Source: JAVVUJ01 sp964582545
GTDB taxonomy: Bacteria > Bacillota > Clostridia > Peptostreptococcales > Anaerovoracaceae
NCBI GenBank assembly: GCA_964582545.1
Contig: CAZOSB010000048.1
Span: 1 to 12,092 of the forward strand
Direction of reading: 5' to 3'
DNA length: 12,092 bases
Shown: positions 5,631 through 12,092 of the stretch, piece after piece
Position numbering within the stretch: the first letter of the stretch is position 1
Layout of the letters: each line of letters starts with the position of its first letter
The notes under the pieces: generated by a model
The model's input: only the letters and a program-made list of their open reading frames with translations
Databases searched by the model: none
Told to the model about the DNA's origin: nothing
Position numbers and translations under genes: made by a program

Positions 5631-6095
5631 TTACCTTATCTCCCACAAATCCTTCTCAAAATCTTTTACAAAATATCTTTTTCTTTTTTGCTCAACGACA
5701 AAACCGTCCATCTCAAGAAGTTCCTTTTGCCATTGGATACCATCCGGATATTTTTCGTTTAATTCCCCTTTGGTTTTGAGTACCCTCCACCATGGAAAAT
5801 CAGGGTCGTCCCGTTCCACAGCTGCTTTGGCGCAGATATTGATAAAGATTCCTGCGGTCAGTGGACAAGTCATGTCAGCTCCTGCTTTTTGAGCTAAATA
5901 TTCTAGGATTTTATCCGATGTAATCAGCTTGCCTTTTGGTAATTTTGCTATAATCTCGTTATATTGTAGGGGCTCAGCTATCAACATTGTATTAGCTTTG
6001 TATCGCTCCATAAATTTTGGATTCTCTGATAAGTCTTCAATTTTAGGCAAATCCCCCGGACTATTCAATTTTTCATTAAATGATTTTTTCGCCAT
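5631..6095 (-). CDS. MGMT-family (alkyltransferase-like) DNA-binding protein
   Basis: Protein of 154 residues resembling clostridial proteins called MGMT family, which contain the winged-helix DNA-binding part of O6-alkylguanine-DNA alkyltransferase. The segment IIAKLPKGKLITSDKILEYLAQ (roughly 48-69) matches the KxPxGxV(x)T helix region of MGMT. The PCHR active-site signature of true alkyltransferases is absent; the corresponding segment reads CPLTAGIF, so dealkylation is not expected and a binding role like alkyltransferase-like proteins is possible. Family members share the FPWWRVLKTKGELNEKYPDG segment seen here at about 103-122. The ATG at 6095 follows GGGGG by 8 nt and is chosen over the in-frame upstream start at 6119. 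It lies 60 nt after the MNT gene on the same strand and may share its transcript. Confidence 0.78.
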   Translation of the reverse strand: MAKKSFNEKLNSPGDLPKIEDLSENPKFMERYKANTMLIAEPLQYNEIIAKLPKGKLITSDKILEYLAQKAGADMTCPLTAGIFINICAKAAVERDDPDFPWWRVLKTKGELNEKYPDGIQWQKELLEMDGFVVEQKRKRYFVKDFEKDLWEIR

Positions 6096-6154
6096 ATTTT
6101 TTACCCCCAAGCACTCCATACTTTGATTATTTAGTTAAAATTCTCTTATACACC

Positions 6155-6448
6155 CTATTTCCGCACATATATAGTACATCCTACCCTATCAATATGTTCT
6201 TTCAGTTGAAAATTCTTCAAGTTGTTGTAATCTATTACATCAAACTTTATTAACGTGGGCAATTCATTTAATTGAGCGATTAAATCTTCACAAAAAAGAA
6301 ACTTCAGATGCCCTATCACAGCCAAATCTATATCTGAATTAACCTTATGTGTACCCTTTGCTCTGGAATCGAATAAAACAACTTTTTCTATACATTCATA
6401 TTTATTAAAAATTTGATTCATATACTGTAAAAGTATTTCGTCAATCAT
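6155..6448 (-). CDS. MNT-type minimal nucleotidyltransferase, HEPN/MNT antitoxin
   Basis: Small nucleotidyltransferase of 97 residues that in HEPN/MNT systems neutralises the HEPN RNase, in studied cases by adenylylating it. The sequence VVLFDSRAKGTHKVNSDIDLAV (about 23-44, shown in part) holds the family core: the two metal-binding aspartates D39 and D41 are present. The GS of the GSx10DxD motif is DS here, because Gly27 is replaced by Asp (codon GAT, one transition from GGT), which probably damages catalysis. The rest of the domain (about 45-97) is intact and of normal length. The ATG at 6448 lies inside the HEPN reading frame (8-nt overlap with its TGA), a typical coupled arrangement; a TTG directly before it is a less likely start. 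Confidence 0.85.
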   Translation of the reverse strand: MIDEILLQYMNQIFNKYECIEKVVLFDSRAKGTHKVNSDIDLAVIGHLKFLFCEDLIAQLNELPTLIKFDVIDYNNLKNFQLKEHIDRVGCTIYVRK

Positions 6449-6872
6449 CAATAATTACCTTTTCAATAAAGAGTTCGTGCAATTGATCCAAAGGTTTAAG
6501 AAATTCTGTTTTAATTTTATATAAAATTTCCTTAATTCGATCAAAGTCATAAGTATGAGATAGCAAATTTCTACTCAAAATCATGTCGATAAATGCTTTT
6601 TCATCGGAAATAATATTTGCTGCAAAAGCCTCTTTGAAAACATTTCTTGCAGTAATTTCAGAAAGATTCAAATTCCCATTGTACTCTAAATAATCCCTTA
6701 ATGTTTTCCATGCAAGTTCGTAGGTGTACTCAAACCGTTGTATGATACCCTCCTGCTCTAATAAGGAAAAATCCTCAAGATCTTTTTCTTTAAAAGCACT
6801 TCTAAGTAAAATAAAAGCTTTATCAAAATTTTAAAACCTTTGTTTCCATCTTATATCGTTATTAATATTCAA
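6441..6872 (-). pseudogene. HEPN-domain toxin gene broken by a nonsense codon
   Basis: The full-length frame runs from a TTG at 6872 (GGTGAT ribosome site 5-6 nt before it) to TGA at 6443, 143 codons before the stop, and matches the HI0074-type nucleotidyltransferase substrate-binding/HEPN family. Codons 1-13 read MNINNDIRWKQRF, codon 14 is TAA (6833-6831), and the same frame continues NFDKAFILLRSAF, EGIIQRFEYTYELAWKTLRD and onwards. Homologous members read uninterrupted across this point (family knowledge). The catalytic RNxxxH motif is intact as RNLLSH (Arg about 101, His about 106). A C-terminal piece of 76 residues could start from a TTG at 6671 but would lack the first helices. A C-to-T or A-to-T change at one base explains the stop. 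Readthrough or sequencing error cannot be excluded. Confidence 0.82.
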
Positions 6873-6906
6873 TGTTATCACCGATTTTGATTTTTTGTTC
6901 AGATGA

Positions 6907-6935
6907 ATTATAATACATAATTATGTACGTTTCAA
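6907..6935 (-). promoter_or_regulatory. HEPN/MNT promoter with an operator palindrome in the spacer
   Basis: TTGAAA (6935-6930) and TATAAT (6912-6907) are exactly 17 nt apart on the minus strand. The spacer contains the perfect 14-bp palindrome TACATAATTATGTA (6914-6927), between the two promoter boxes, where a bound repressor would block RNA polymerase. Autorepression by the HEPN/MNT complex is the natural guess. Confidence 0.75.
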
Positions 6936-7020
6936 TACGTATGAAATATTCGTAAAAGGTTTTTTCAGTCAATTAAGAGAAATGAGAAAATATCTTTATA
7001 ACATGCTGCCATATTTACCC

Positions 7021-7049
7021 TTAATATATTCCGAGAAATATGCTAAAAT
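7021..7049 (+). promoter_or_regulatory. Probable maf promoter
   Basis: TTAATA (7021-7026), a 17-nt spacer and TAAAAT (7044-7049) preceded by TGC, which makes an extended -10. The transcript would start near 7056, about 30 nt before the ATG. Confidence 0.5.
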
Positions 7050-7086
7050 AGATTTATTGAGAAAGAAAAAAGTAAAGGATTGAAAT

Positions 7087-7764
7087 ATGGATATCAAAAA
7101 ACACGGACTCATTTTAGCTTCCTCTTCCCCACGTAGAGAGGAAATCCTTCAGAACCATGGGGTGAAACCAGAAATTTTCCCACCCAACGTAAATGAAGAT
7201 CTACCAGATTATTTATCATTAGAGCAGTCCGTCATGTATCTTGCTTTAAAAAAAGCCTTACATGTGGAGAAGGAATATTTGTCAGACCAAAATAAAAGTT
7301 TAAAAAACAATAATGATATATCACAAGATGATTCCACTCAAGAGCACCTATTAGAAACTAAATCTAATCGATATAAGAAAAATGAAGAAACACCTTTGAT
7401 TTTAGCAGCCGATACAGTGGTTTACCATAATTCAATTATTGGAAAACCAAAGGATGAGAAAGAAGCTTTTAATCTGTTAAAGTCCTTGCGAAACACAAAA
7501 CATCTGGTGGCTACAGGTGTTGCACTGTTGCAACCCGGGACTACCGAACGTTATGTTTTTTCCGATGTCACAGAAGTATACTTTAACGATTATTCTGATG
7601 ACGAAATTCTGGAATATATCAGCACAGACGAACCGTATGACAAGGCCGGAGGATACGCCATCCAAGGCGCATGGGGGAAACATGTACATCATATAGAAGG
7701 AGACCTAAACAACGTTATAGGCCTCCCATGGTATAAGGTTCAATCTCTCTTAGATCAATTTTAA
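7087..7764 (+). CDS. maf: Maf-family nucleoside triphosphate pyrophosphatase
   Basis: Cytoplasmic house-cleaning enzyme that hydrolyses non-canonical or pyrimidine nucleoside triphosphates to the monophosphate and pyrophosphate, historically named a septum formation inhibitor. Family motifs are present: LILASSSPRR (8-17), AADTVV with the catalytic Asp at 109, GKP (119-121), the SDVTEVYF strand (159-166) and YDKAGGYAIQG (184-194). The protein is 225 residues, longer than the usual 185-200, because of a polar Lys/Asn/Gln-rich insert at about 63-102 between the first helices and the catalytic strand. AAAGGA lies 7 nt before the ATG. It is the only plus-strand protein gene here with clear function and converges on the CotH-family gene. 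Its usual morphogene neighbours (radC, mreB) are not visible. Confidence 0.93.
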   Translation: MDIKKHGLILASSSPRREEILQNHGVKPEIFPPNVNEDLPDYLSLEQSVMYLALKKALHVEKEYLSDQNKSLKNNNDISQDDSTQEHLLETKSNRYKKNEETPLILAADTVVYHNSIIGKPKDEKEAFNLLKSLRNTKHLVATGVALLQPGTTERYVFSDVTEVYFNDYSDDEILEYISTDEPYDKAGGYAIQGAWGKHVHHIEGDLNNVIGLPWYKVQSLLDQF

Positions 7765-7813
7765 TTACATCCATTGTGGCATCCCTATTAAACTCTATCA
7801 AATTAGGTAGATT

Positions 7814-9682
7814 TTAATATTTATTCCTAAACTGAGCTACCCACCAAATGGCACCCATCAAAACCAACAGCAATACGCCTATCTCCATCACATAGTTCCA
7901 AGCCACCGGATTTCCATCTGCATTGTCTAAAGGTTCCATCTGGCTATCCGCACTTATCCCGAAGTCACCTTGTGTTTTTTTATCTTGTAGAGCCCCCATA
8001 TCTTGTGGATTTTCTCCCATTGGTCGATTCCATTCTGGCACATCGCCCTGTCCTTGCTGTCTACCACCTCCCATCATGGACCCCAAATTATTTAAGTTAA
8101 CGTCACCTCCCGAAACTAACTCGGCTGGATTATTTGTTTGACCTTCCGTAGTGCTTGGAATTGTTCCATTTAACTGCCCTTGTAGACTTTCAGCTCGAAG
8201 GTTTCCCAGAGTGATAAACGTAGAAACCGCCCTTTGATATTCCTCATAGGTGCAGAATGCAGTGGAGTCATTTTTCACATACTCATTGATCAGTTCATCT
8301 AGTTCCTTAATTTTTCCCTCAAATTTACCCTCTGAAAAATATTCATCTACCAGCTGTTGCAAATAACTGTGGTATTGAGATAAATATTCCTCATTGGCAA
8401 ACAGCTTCTCAATGAGAGGTCTTGCCGACATTTCAACGCCACTTACCGGTGTATCAATAGGAAAGTTTATAACGGAAGAAGCACTTCCGCTTTGGAAACC
8501 TCCCCATGACAAATTATAATCCCAAGGAAGTATTGTGATCTTTCCATCCGCTTCATAGATATAAAAATTTTGAGCCATAGAAGAGGAATAACTGTCTAAA
8601 TTTACAACAATTGTGTGAGCTGCCAAATAGCGTAAGGTTTTACCTACGGAAAAATACTCCTCCAAATCCCTTCCTTCAGACAAAGCTTTTAATGCTGCAA
8701 TTACTCTTTGATAGTCACTTTCGCTACCTTTTCCCACCACATTGCTAAAGATGGCACTGTAGCTAGAAGAACTATCGTTTTTATATTCTAGACTTCCACC
8801 GGTGTCTCTGCCACGGTTGTTTGAAAACGGCATTCCATTCAATTGCTCCCCTTGACCTACTGGTTGAGTAATTCCACTCAGTGTATTGTTTTCAAAGCCT
8901 AAATCCTTAGTCGCATTCCCTAAACCTTTCAGTGGCATATTGCCATTATCCCATTGCGGTCTTCCTTCCAGTGGCATATTCCCATTACCCAATGGGGGTC
9001 TTCCTTCCGGTGGCATATTGCCCTCCCCCATTGGTGGCATGTTTCCACCGCCAACCTCCATGCCCTTAACATTATACAGCATGCCAGATAATTTACCGTA
9101 CACCCTCTGCTCGTAACTGTCATTATATAACTCCACAGCCAAGTATAATCCCAGATTTTCACCATTGAGTTCTATATTGGCATAACCGAAATAAGGTGCA
9201 TCTACCCCAATTTCCTTCATTAAATCATAGGAGATGTACTCCTTCATGTACGTGTTGTCGCCAAGCATATTGTTAACTACGAAGCTATTTAGCCCAAAAC
9301 AAGTTTGCCCTTTTATATATTCATCAAATTGTAGCCGAAAACTATATCTATTGCTGTCTGAATTTGCAACTTGAAAAAGGCTGGAGTTCCCTTTGGGTCG
9401 TATTCCTACCTTTTCAAATTTAGTTCCGTTTATTACCACATCTACCATGATATATTGTTCCGAAATAGCATTATCCAACATGGCTTGCCACTCCGTTTCA
9501 TCAGCCAATATCTCTATGGTTATCATTTCATTGCCAAAAATCTTTTGCTCATATTCCGGACTTTCTTTTAAATTGTCGGAAATGATATCACTGTTAGCCA
9601 ACAAGACCAGAGCTACGCTTACTATTATGGCAAAACAAAGGCATATCACTAAGATAAAATTCATATATTTGCTCTTAATCAT
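7814..9682 (-). CDS. Membrane-anchored CotH-family kinase
   Basis: CotH-family protein, 622 residues from the ATG at 9682. Known CotH is an atypical protein kinase that phosphorylates spore-coat proteins. Visible here: an N-terminal membrane segment (about 7-29), the RPKGNSS segment (about 95-101), the GDNTYMKEYISYDLMKEIG region, NGENLGLYLAVE, and the WDYNLSWGG catalytic-type motif at about 385-395. Between kinase halves lies an insertion rich in Gly, Asn, Pro and Met with 13-residue repeats (about 210-261). Near the C-terminus another Gly/Gln-rich stretch leads to a second membrane segment (about 592-619). The kinase domain should face outside. The ATG follows GGAGAAG by 7 nt; an earlier in-frame start at 9769 would overlap DUF4956. 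It is the last gene of a three-gene operon. Confidence 0.9.
   Translation of the reverse strand: MIKSKYMNFILVICLCFAIIVSVALVLLANSDIISDNLKESPEYEQKIFGNEMITIEILADETEWQAMLDNAISEQYIMVDVVINGTKFEKVGIRPKGNSSLFQVANSDSNRYSFRLQFDEYIKGQTCFGLNSFVVNNMLGDNTYMKEYISYDLMKEIGVDAPYFGYANIELNGENLGLYLAVELYNDSYEQRVYGKLSGMLYNVKGMEVGGGNMPPMGEGNMPPEGRPPLGNGNMPLEGRPQWDNGNMPLKGLGNATKDLGFENNTLSGITQPVGQGEQLNGMPFSNNRGRDTGGSLEYKNDSSSSYSAIFSNVVGKGSESDYQRVIAALKALSEGRDLEEYFSVGKTLRYLAAHTIVVNLDSYSSSMAQNFYIYEADGKITILPWDYNLSWGGFQSGSASSVINFPIDTPVSGVEMSARPLIEKLFANEEYLSQYHSYLQQLVDEYFSEGKFEGKIKELDELINEYVKNDSTAFCTYEEYQRAVSTFITLGNLRAESLQGQLNGTIPSTTEGQTNNPAELVSGGDVNLNNLGSMMGGGRQQGQGDVPEWNRPMGENPQDMGALQDKKTQGDFGISADSQMEPLDNADGNPVAWNYVMEIGVLLLVLMGAIWWVAQFRNKY
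8931..9032. repeat. 39-bp degenerate tandem repeat inside the CotH-family gene
   Basis: Units 8931-8969 and 8970-9008 plus a partial third (from 9009) each begin with (A/G)GTGGCATAT and most end with a cttccttcc-like tail. On the minus strand they encode 13-residue repeats of GNGNMPLEGRPxx type. The multiple of three keeps the frame, so copy number can change without loss of the protein. Confidence 0.75.
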
Positions 9683-9719
9683 GTCTCTTCTCCATTCCAA
9701 GAAACCTAAAAATTTATCT

Positions 9720-10391
9720 TTATCCGGTATACTCACCGTTGTAACTGACCAAGGTAGCATTGTTGACACCCGGCATATCGACCAATTGGTTCACCAGCTT
9801 TGCCGTCATATCCAAAAGTCTGACCTCAATAGTCAACTCAATCCCCCTCTTTGTGACGGTTTTTGATTTGATAAGGGTCTTTTTCGTGTTTAACTTTATT
9901 AATTGGATGACATCGTTTTCTGCCTGATCATTATCCATACTTAGGACGATGATATAAGGTGTATGGTTGCTCTTTTTGTTGACGAACAGAAGCAAAATAA
10001 TACCGATAAAAATCGAACCAAATACAGCCAGAGGAATAAGCCCTGCCCCCATTACAATTCCTACGGATATAGCCCAAAATAAAAAGGCAATATCCAGAGG
10101 TTCTTTTACTGCAGTTCTAAAACGCACGATAGACAGAGCACCTACCATCCCCAAAGAAAGAATGATGTTGGATGTTACTGCAAGGATAATCATAGTGGTT
10201 ATGAGAGTCATAGCTATGATAGAGACACCAAAGGATGCAGAATACATAACTCCTGCGAAAGTCTTTTGATAAATAAAGAAAATAAACAGTCCAAGGGCAA
10301 AAGAAATTAGCATAGCTAAACCCACATCCATTACGGAGAACTCCGTTGCCTTCTCTAGAAAACTGCTCTTAAATATGTCGTTGAATGTCAT
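9720..10391 (-). CDS. DUF4956 membrane protein
   Basis: Membrane protein of 223 residues of the DUF4956 family; the biochemical role is unknown. Hydrophobic segments at about 22-42, 55-80, 100-120 and 121-138 precede a soluble tail (about 140-223). The family-diagnostic central block GALSIVRFRTAVKEPLDIAF sits at about 84-103. The start ATG (10391) overlaps the TGA of the VTC-domain gene as ATGA, so the two are translationally coupled; the next gene, CotH-family, begins 37 nt after the stop. The conserved neighbourhood with a VTC-domain protein and a CotH kinase suggests the three work as one membrane-associated unit. The C-terminal domain resembles a small alpha/beta or ferredoxin-like regulatory domain, which is a guess. 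Confidence 0.88.
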   Translation of the reverse strand: MTFNDIFKSSFLEKATEFSVMDVGLAMLISFALGLFIFFIYQKTFAGVMYSASFGVSIIAMTLITTMIILAVTSNIILSLGMVGALSIVRFRTAVKEPLDIAFLFWAISVGIVMGAGLIPLAVFGSIFIGIILLLFVNKKSNHTPYIIVLSMDNDQAENDVIQLIKLNTKKTLIKSKTVTKRGIELTIEVRLLDMTAKLVNQLVDMPGVNNATLVSYNGEYTG

Positions 10392-11089
10392 GAAATTATA
10401 CCTCCAATATTTTGTGTGATTCTGGTGACCGCATATTTTGAAAAAGCCGTACTTCGCCTGCTTGTAAGGGTTACCATATTGCGAATTATCTCCGGTAAAA
10501 AATTGTCGTATTTGACTTCCAAAAGGAATGTACCCGGAATGGGATAAGTGTCAATTTCTGAATCTAAGAAACCTCCTGTATTAGAGCTTGCTCTAAGGTC
10601 ATAATCCAAGGTTATTCGCACATTTCCCGCTGGAAAGACGTAAGCTTCTCGCTCATAATCTACGATAATCTTAGGTCTTAATAACTGATAATGCATCTTT
10701 GCGTAGAGCTCCATTAGAAGTGGTGCGCCATTGACCTTTAAAACTTCATATTGACCACTTAAGAGTCTTGAGCATTCCTGAGAAGTTATGAGAGCATTTT
10801 TTTTAAAACACATGCTGTTGATTTTGCTTTTTTTCTCCAGACGAATAAAACTGGCATCATCATTATATAACCTCAATCGAAATTTTTCTCTCTCATTTAC
10901 ACCATCCAGTTTTTCTCCAAGAGCTTTGTCTGAATAATTGTCAAAATAAAGACTGCGCACTCGATATCCATTGCCATCCTTTGCGTTCTCATCAGGTGAC
11001 GCAATGTGTATCAGCCTTGAACGAAGCTGAAGAAAATCCGCATAGTTTATATAATGCTTCAATTCATGTCTACCTCCTGTAACTCGCAT
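10388..11089 (-). CDS. VTC-domain (polyphosphate polymerase-like, TTM fold) protein
   Basis: Protein of 233 residues of the VTC family, whose catalytic tunnel in yeast VTC4 makes polyphosphate from ATP. The tunnel residues expected for a triphosphate tunnel fold are visible in order: E9-x-K11 (HELKHY), R43/R45 (YRVRSLYF), R71/R73 (FRLRLY), E85-K86-K87 (LEKKSK), R138 and D144-E146-R147, R158 and the closing E191-x-K193 (LLEVKYD). It lacks membrane or SPX domains, so it is a stand-alone catalytic domain; bacterial activity is inferred from the fold and not proven. AAGGAG lies 8 nt before the ATG. First gene of the operon VTC-DUF4956-CotH; expression is preceded by a leader hairpin at 11127-11161. 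Confidence 0.9.
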   Translation of the reverse strand: MRVTGGRHELKHYINYADFLQLRSRLIHIASPDENAKDGNGYRVRSLYFDNYSDKALGEKLDGVNEREKFRLRLYNDDASFIRLEKKSKINSMCFKKNALITSQECSRLLSGQYEVLKVNGAPLLMELYAKMHYQLLRPKIIVDYEREAYVFPAGNVRITLDYDLRASSNTGGFLDSEIDTYPIPGTFLLEVKYDNFLPEIIRNMVTLTSRRSTAFSKYAVTRITQNIGGIIS

Positions 11090-11126
11090 TCTTCTAACTC
11101 CTTTCTCATTTTTTTATCCAAAAGAA

Positions 11127-11161
11127 AAGGTAATTTAAACTAAACTAAATTGAATTACCTT
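11127..11161 (-). terminator. Hairpin with T-rich tail upstream of the VTC operon
   Basis: Nine-bp perfect stem AAGGTAATT (11127-11135) / AATTACCTT (11153-11161) with a 17-nt loop. On the minus strand the right arm runs into TTTTCTTTT, as in an intrinsic terminator. It is about 40 nt upstream of the VTC start codon, so it is either a terminator protecting the operon from polC readthrough or an attenuator in the operon leader. No good operon promoter was found. Confidence 0.55.
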
Positions 11162-11243
11162 ACATGCATTCTAAACAATTAAAATGATAGCTCATTGTTT
11201 GTTAAATGAACATTGGGTGAATTTTGTGTTTTATTACCTTGAT

Positions 11244-11282
11244 ATAGGTTTTGTTTCTTTAGATAGGGTTTAGTTTCTTTGG
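11244..11282. repeat. Imperfect tandem repeat in the polC-VTC intergenic region
   Basis: Two adjacent 19-20 bp units, ATAGGTTTTGTTTCTTTAG (11244-11262) and ATAGGGTTTAGTTTCTTTGG (11263-11282), lie head to tail. The 318-bp gap 11090-11407 otherwise holds two hairpins, a short ATACC/GGTAT inverted repeat near 11326-11341, and no credible ORF. Confidence 0.6.
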
Positions 11283-11368
11283 ATAATTTATAGGAATTTT
11301 AATATTTTCTATATAAAAATGCTCAATACCTTTTGGGGTATCAATCAATTACACTTTTATAGTACCAA

Positions 11369-11403
11369 AATAGGTTACCATAAATTTAATATGGTAACCT
11401 ATT
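11369..11403 (-). terminator. polC terminator
   Basis: Fourteen-bp perfect stem AATAGGTTACCATA (11369-11382) / TATGGTAACCTATT (11390-11403) with a 7-nt loop, 5 nt after the polC stop. On the minus strand it is followed by a short run of T. Strong hairpin, short tail. Confidence 0.75.
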
Positions 11404-11407
11404 CATT

Positions 11408-12092
11408 TTAAAACAAAGACAATTGATCCGATTCTGGTAAATCCTTAATCACCCCTCTGAGTTGTAGCGCTTCCACCGCAGTTTTGTTGGCTTTTGCCCT
11501 TACCTTCATATCATCCACAGAGAGGAATGGTTTTTTCTCAAACTCTGTCACTATGGCATTGGCGGCACTTTCCCCTACGCCGGATATTGCGATAAAAGGT
11601 AGCAAAACCTTTCCTTCGTAAACCAAAAACTTGGTGGCGTGAGATTTCCCAAGCTCAGCTTGGAGAAAGGAAAACCCTCGAGCATACATCTCCCCCGCAA
11701 CTTCCAGCACCGTGATTTCATCCTGCTCCTTTTTCGTAGCATTTTTGCCCATTGCTTCTATCATAGCAATTCGATTTTTAATGGATTTTGCTCCCTTTAA
11801 AATAATATCATCGTTAAAATCAGCCGCTTTTGTGGTGAAATACACAGCGTAAAACTCCAAGGGATAATACACCTTGTAATATGCGATTCGATAAGACATC
11901 ATCACATAGGCTACCGCATGAGCCTTCGGGAACATGTATTTGATTCTCCTGCAGGACTCTATGTACCACTCCGGTACGTTGTTTTCCTCCATAAGGGCAA
12001 CTTCATCTTCCTTAACGCCCTTTCCTTTTCTCACGGATTCCATGATTTTAAAGGCCGCTTTATTGGGAACACCTTTTTGAATCAAATAGTTC
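11408..12092 (-). CDS. polC: DNA polymerase III PolC, C-terminal part (partial)
   Basis: C-terminal 228 residues of the Gram-positive replicative polymerase PolC, open at the right edge of the window. The start of the visible part, including KAAFKIMESVRKGKG, continues through PEWYIESCRRIKYMFPKAH and HAVAYVMMSYRIAYYKVYYP, the hallmark PolC palm/fingers-end block, followed by the helix-hairpin-helix region (AISGVGESAANAIV, about residues 165-178 of the visible part). The last residues DQLSLF fit the beta-clamp binding consensus QxxSLF expected at the PolC C-terminus. PolC presence itself points to a low-GC Firmicute. The gene ends with its own hairpin terminator; usual companions such as rimP/nusA are not downstream here, so an unrelated operon follows. 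Confidence 0.96.
   Translation of the reverse strand, partial: NYLIQKGVPNKAAFKIMESVRKGKGVKEDEVALMEENNVPEWYIESCRRIKYMFPKAHAVAYVMMSYRIAYYKVYYPLEFYAVYFTTKAADFNDDIILKGAKSIKNRIAMIEAMGKNATKKEQDEITVLEVAGEMYARGFSFLQAELGKSHATKFLVYEGKVLLPFIAISGVGESAANAIVTEFEKKPFLSVDDMKVRAKANKTAVEALQLRGVIKDLPESDQLSLF

Noticed and set aside
8886..9165. Plus- and minus-strand alternate-frame ORFs rich in Pro/Gly across the repeat section
   Set aside because: They are shadows of the repetitive CotH-family coding region; the in-frame conserved kinase motifs lie on the minus strand in the longer frame.
11326..11341. ATACC/GGTAT inverted repeat resembling the TetR operators
   Set aside because: Spacer length differs, there is no promoter at the site, and five-base arms recur by chance in AT-rich intergenic DNA.

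Overview
The window is AT-rich and tightly packed with strong GGAGG-type ribosome binding sites. It ends in a PolC-type (Gram-positive) replicative DNA polymerase. With the VTC/DUF4956/CotH cassette, the clostridial-type soluble histidine kinase and the MGMT-family protein, this points to a spore-forming Firmicute, probably a Clostridia member; genus cannot be fixed. Almost all genes lie on the minus strand; only maf and a small antisense RNA lie on the plus strand.

Layout, left to right. (1) 200-1707: a two-component pair, an OmpR-type response regulator followed by a soluble histidine kinase with an ATGA overlap; no target genes are visible. (2) 1708-2295: no conventional gene, but the most interesting non-coding region. 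Two strong convergent promoters of related sequence face each other across a short hydrophobic-peptide ORF (minus strand) and a roughly 95-nt RNA (plus strand), and the two transcripts share a bidirectional terminator. This has the anatomy of a type I toxin-antitoxin locus. (3) 2296-4470: a TetR-family regulator and an MFS exporter, with a well-formed promoter/operator before tetR and a second similar inverted repeat before the exporter gene. (4) 4479-5580: a leucine-carboxyl-methyltransferase-family SAM enzyme, its stop codon abutting a perfect 46-bp palindrome. (5) 5631-6935: an MGMT-family DNA-binding protein and a HEPN/MNT toxin-antitoxin pair. The HEPN toxin gene has an in-frame stop at codon 14 and the MNT partner has lost the glycine of its GS motif, although promoter and operator look intact. 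(6) 7021-7764: maf, a nucleotide pyrophosphatase carrying an unusual polar insert. (7) 7814-11089: a three-gene operon of VTC-domain protein, DUF4956 membrane protein and membrane-anchored CotH-family kinase. (8) 11369-12092: the 3' end of polC and its terminator.

How the genes fit together: the VTC-DUF4956-CotH operon is a recurring cassette that probably works at the cell or spore surface. TetR-MFS looks like an inducible efflux unit. The type I-like locus and the decayed HEPN/MNT pair are accessory modules. The strongest leads are the convergent-RNA locus at 1833-2158, where the antisense RNA carries a copy of the 5' arm that the toxin mRNA seems to use to mask its own translation start, and the recently inactivated HEPN/MNT pair.
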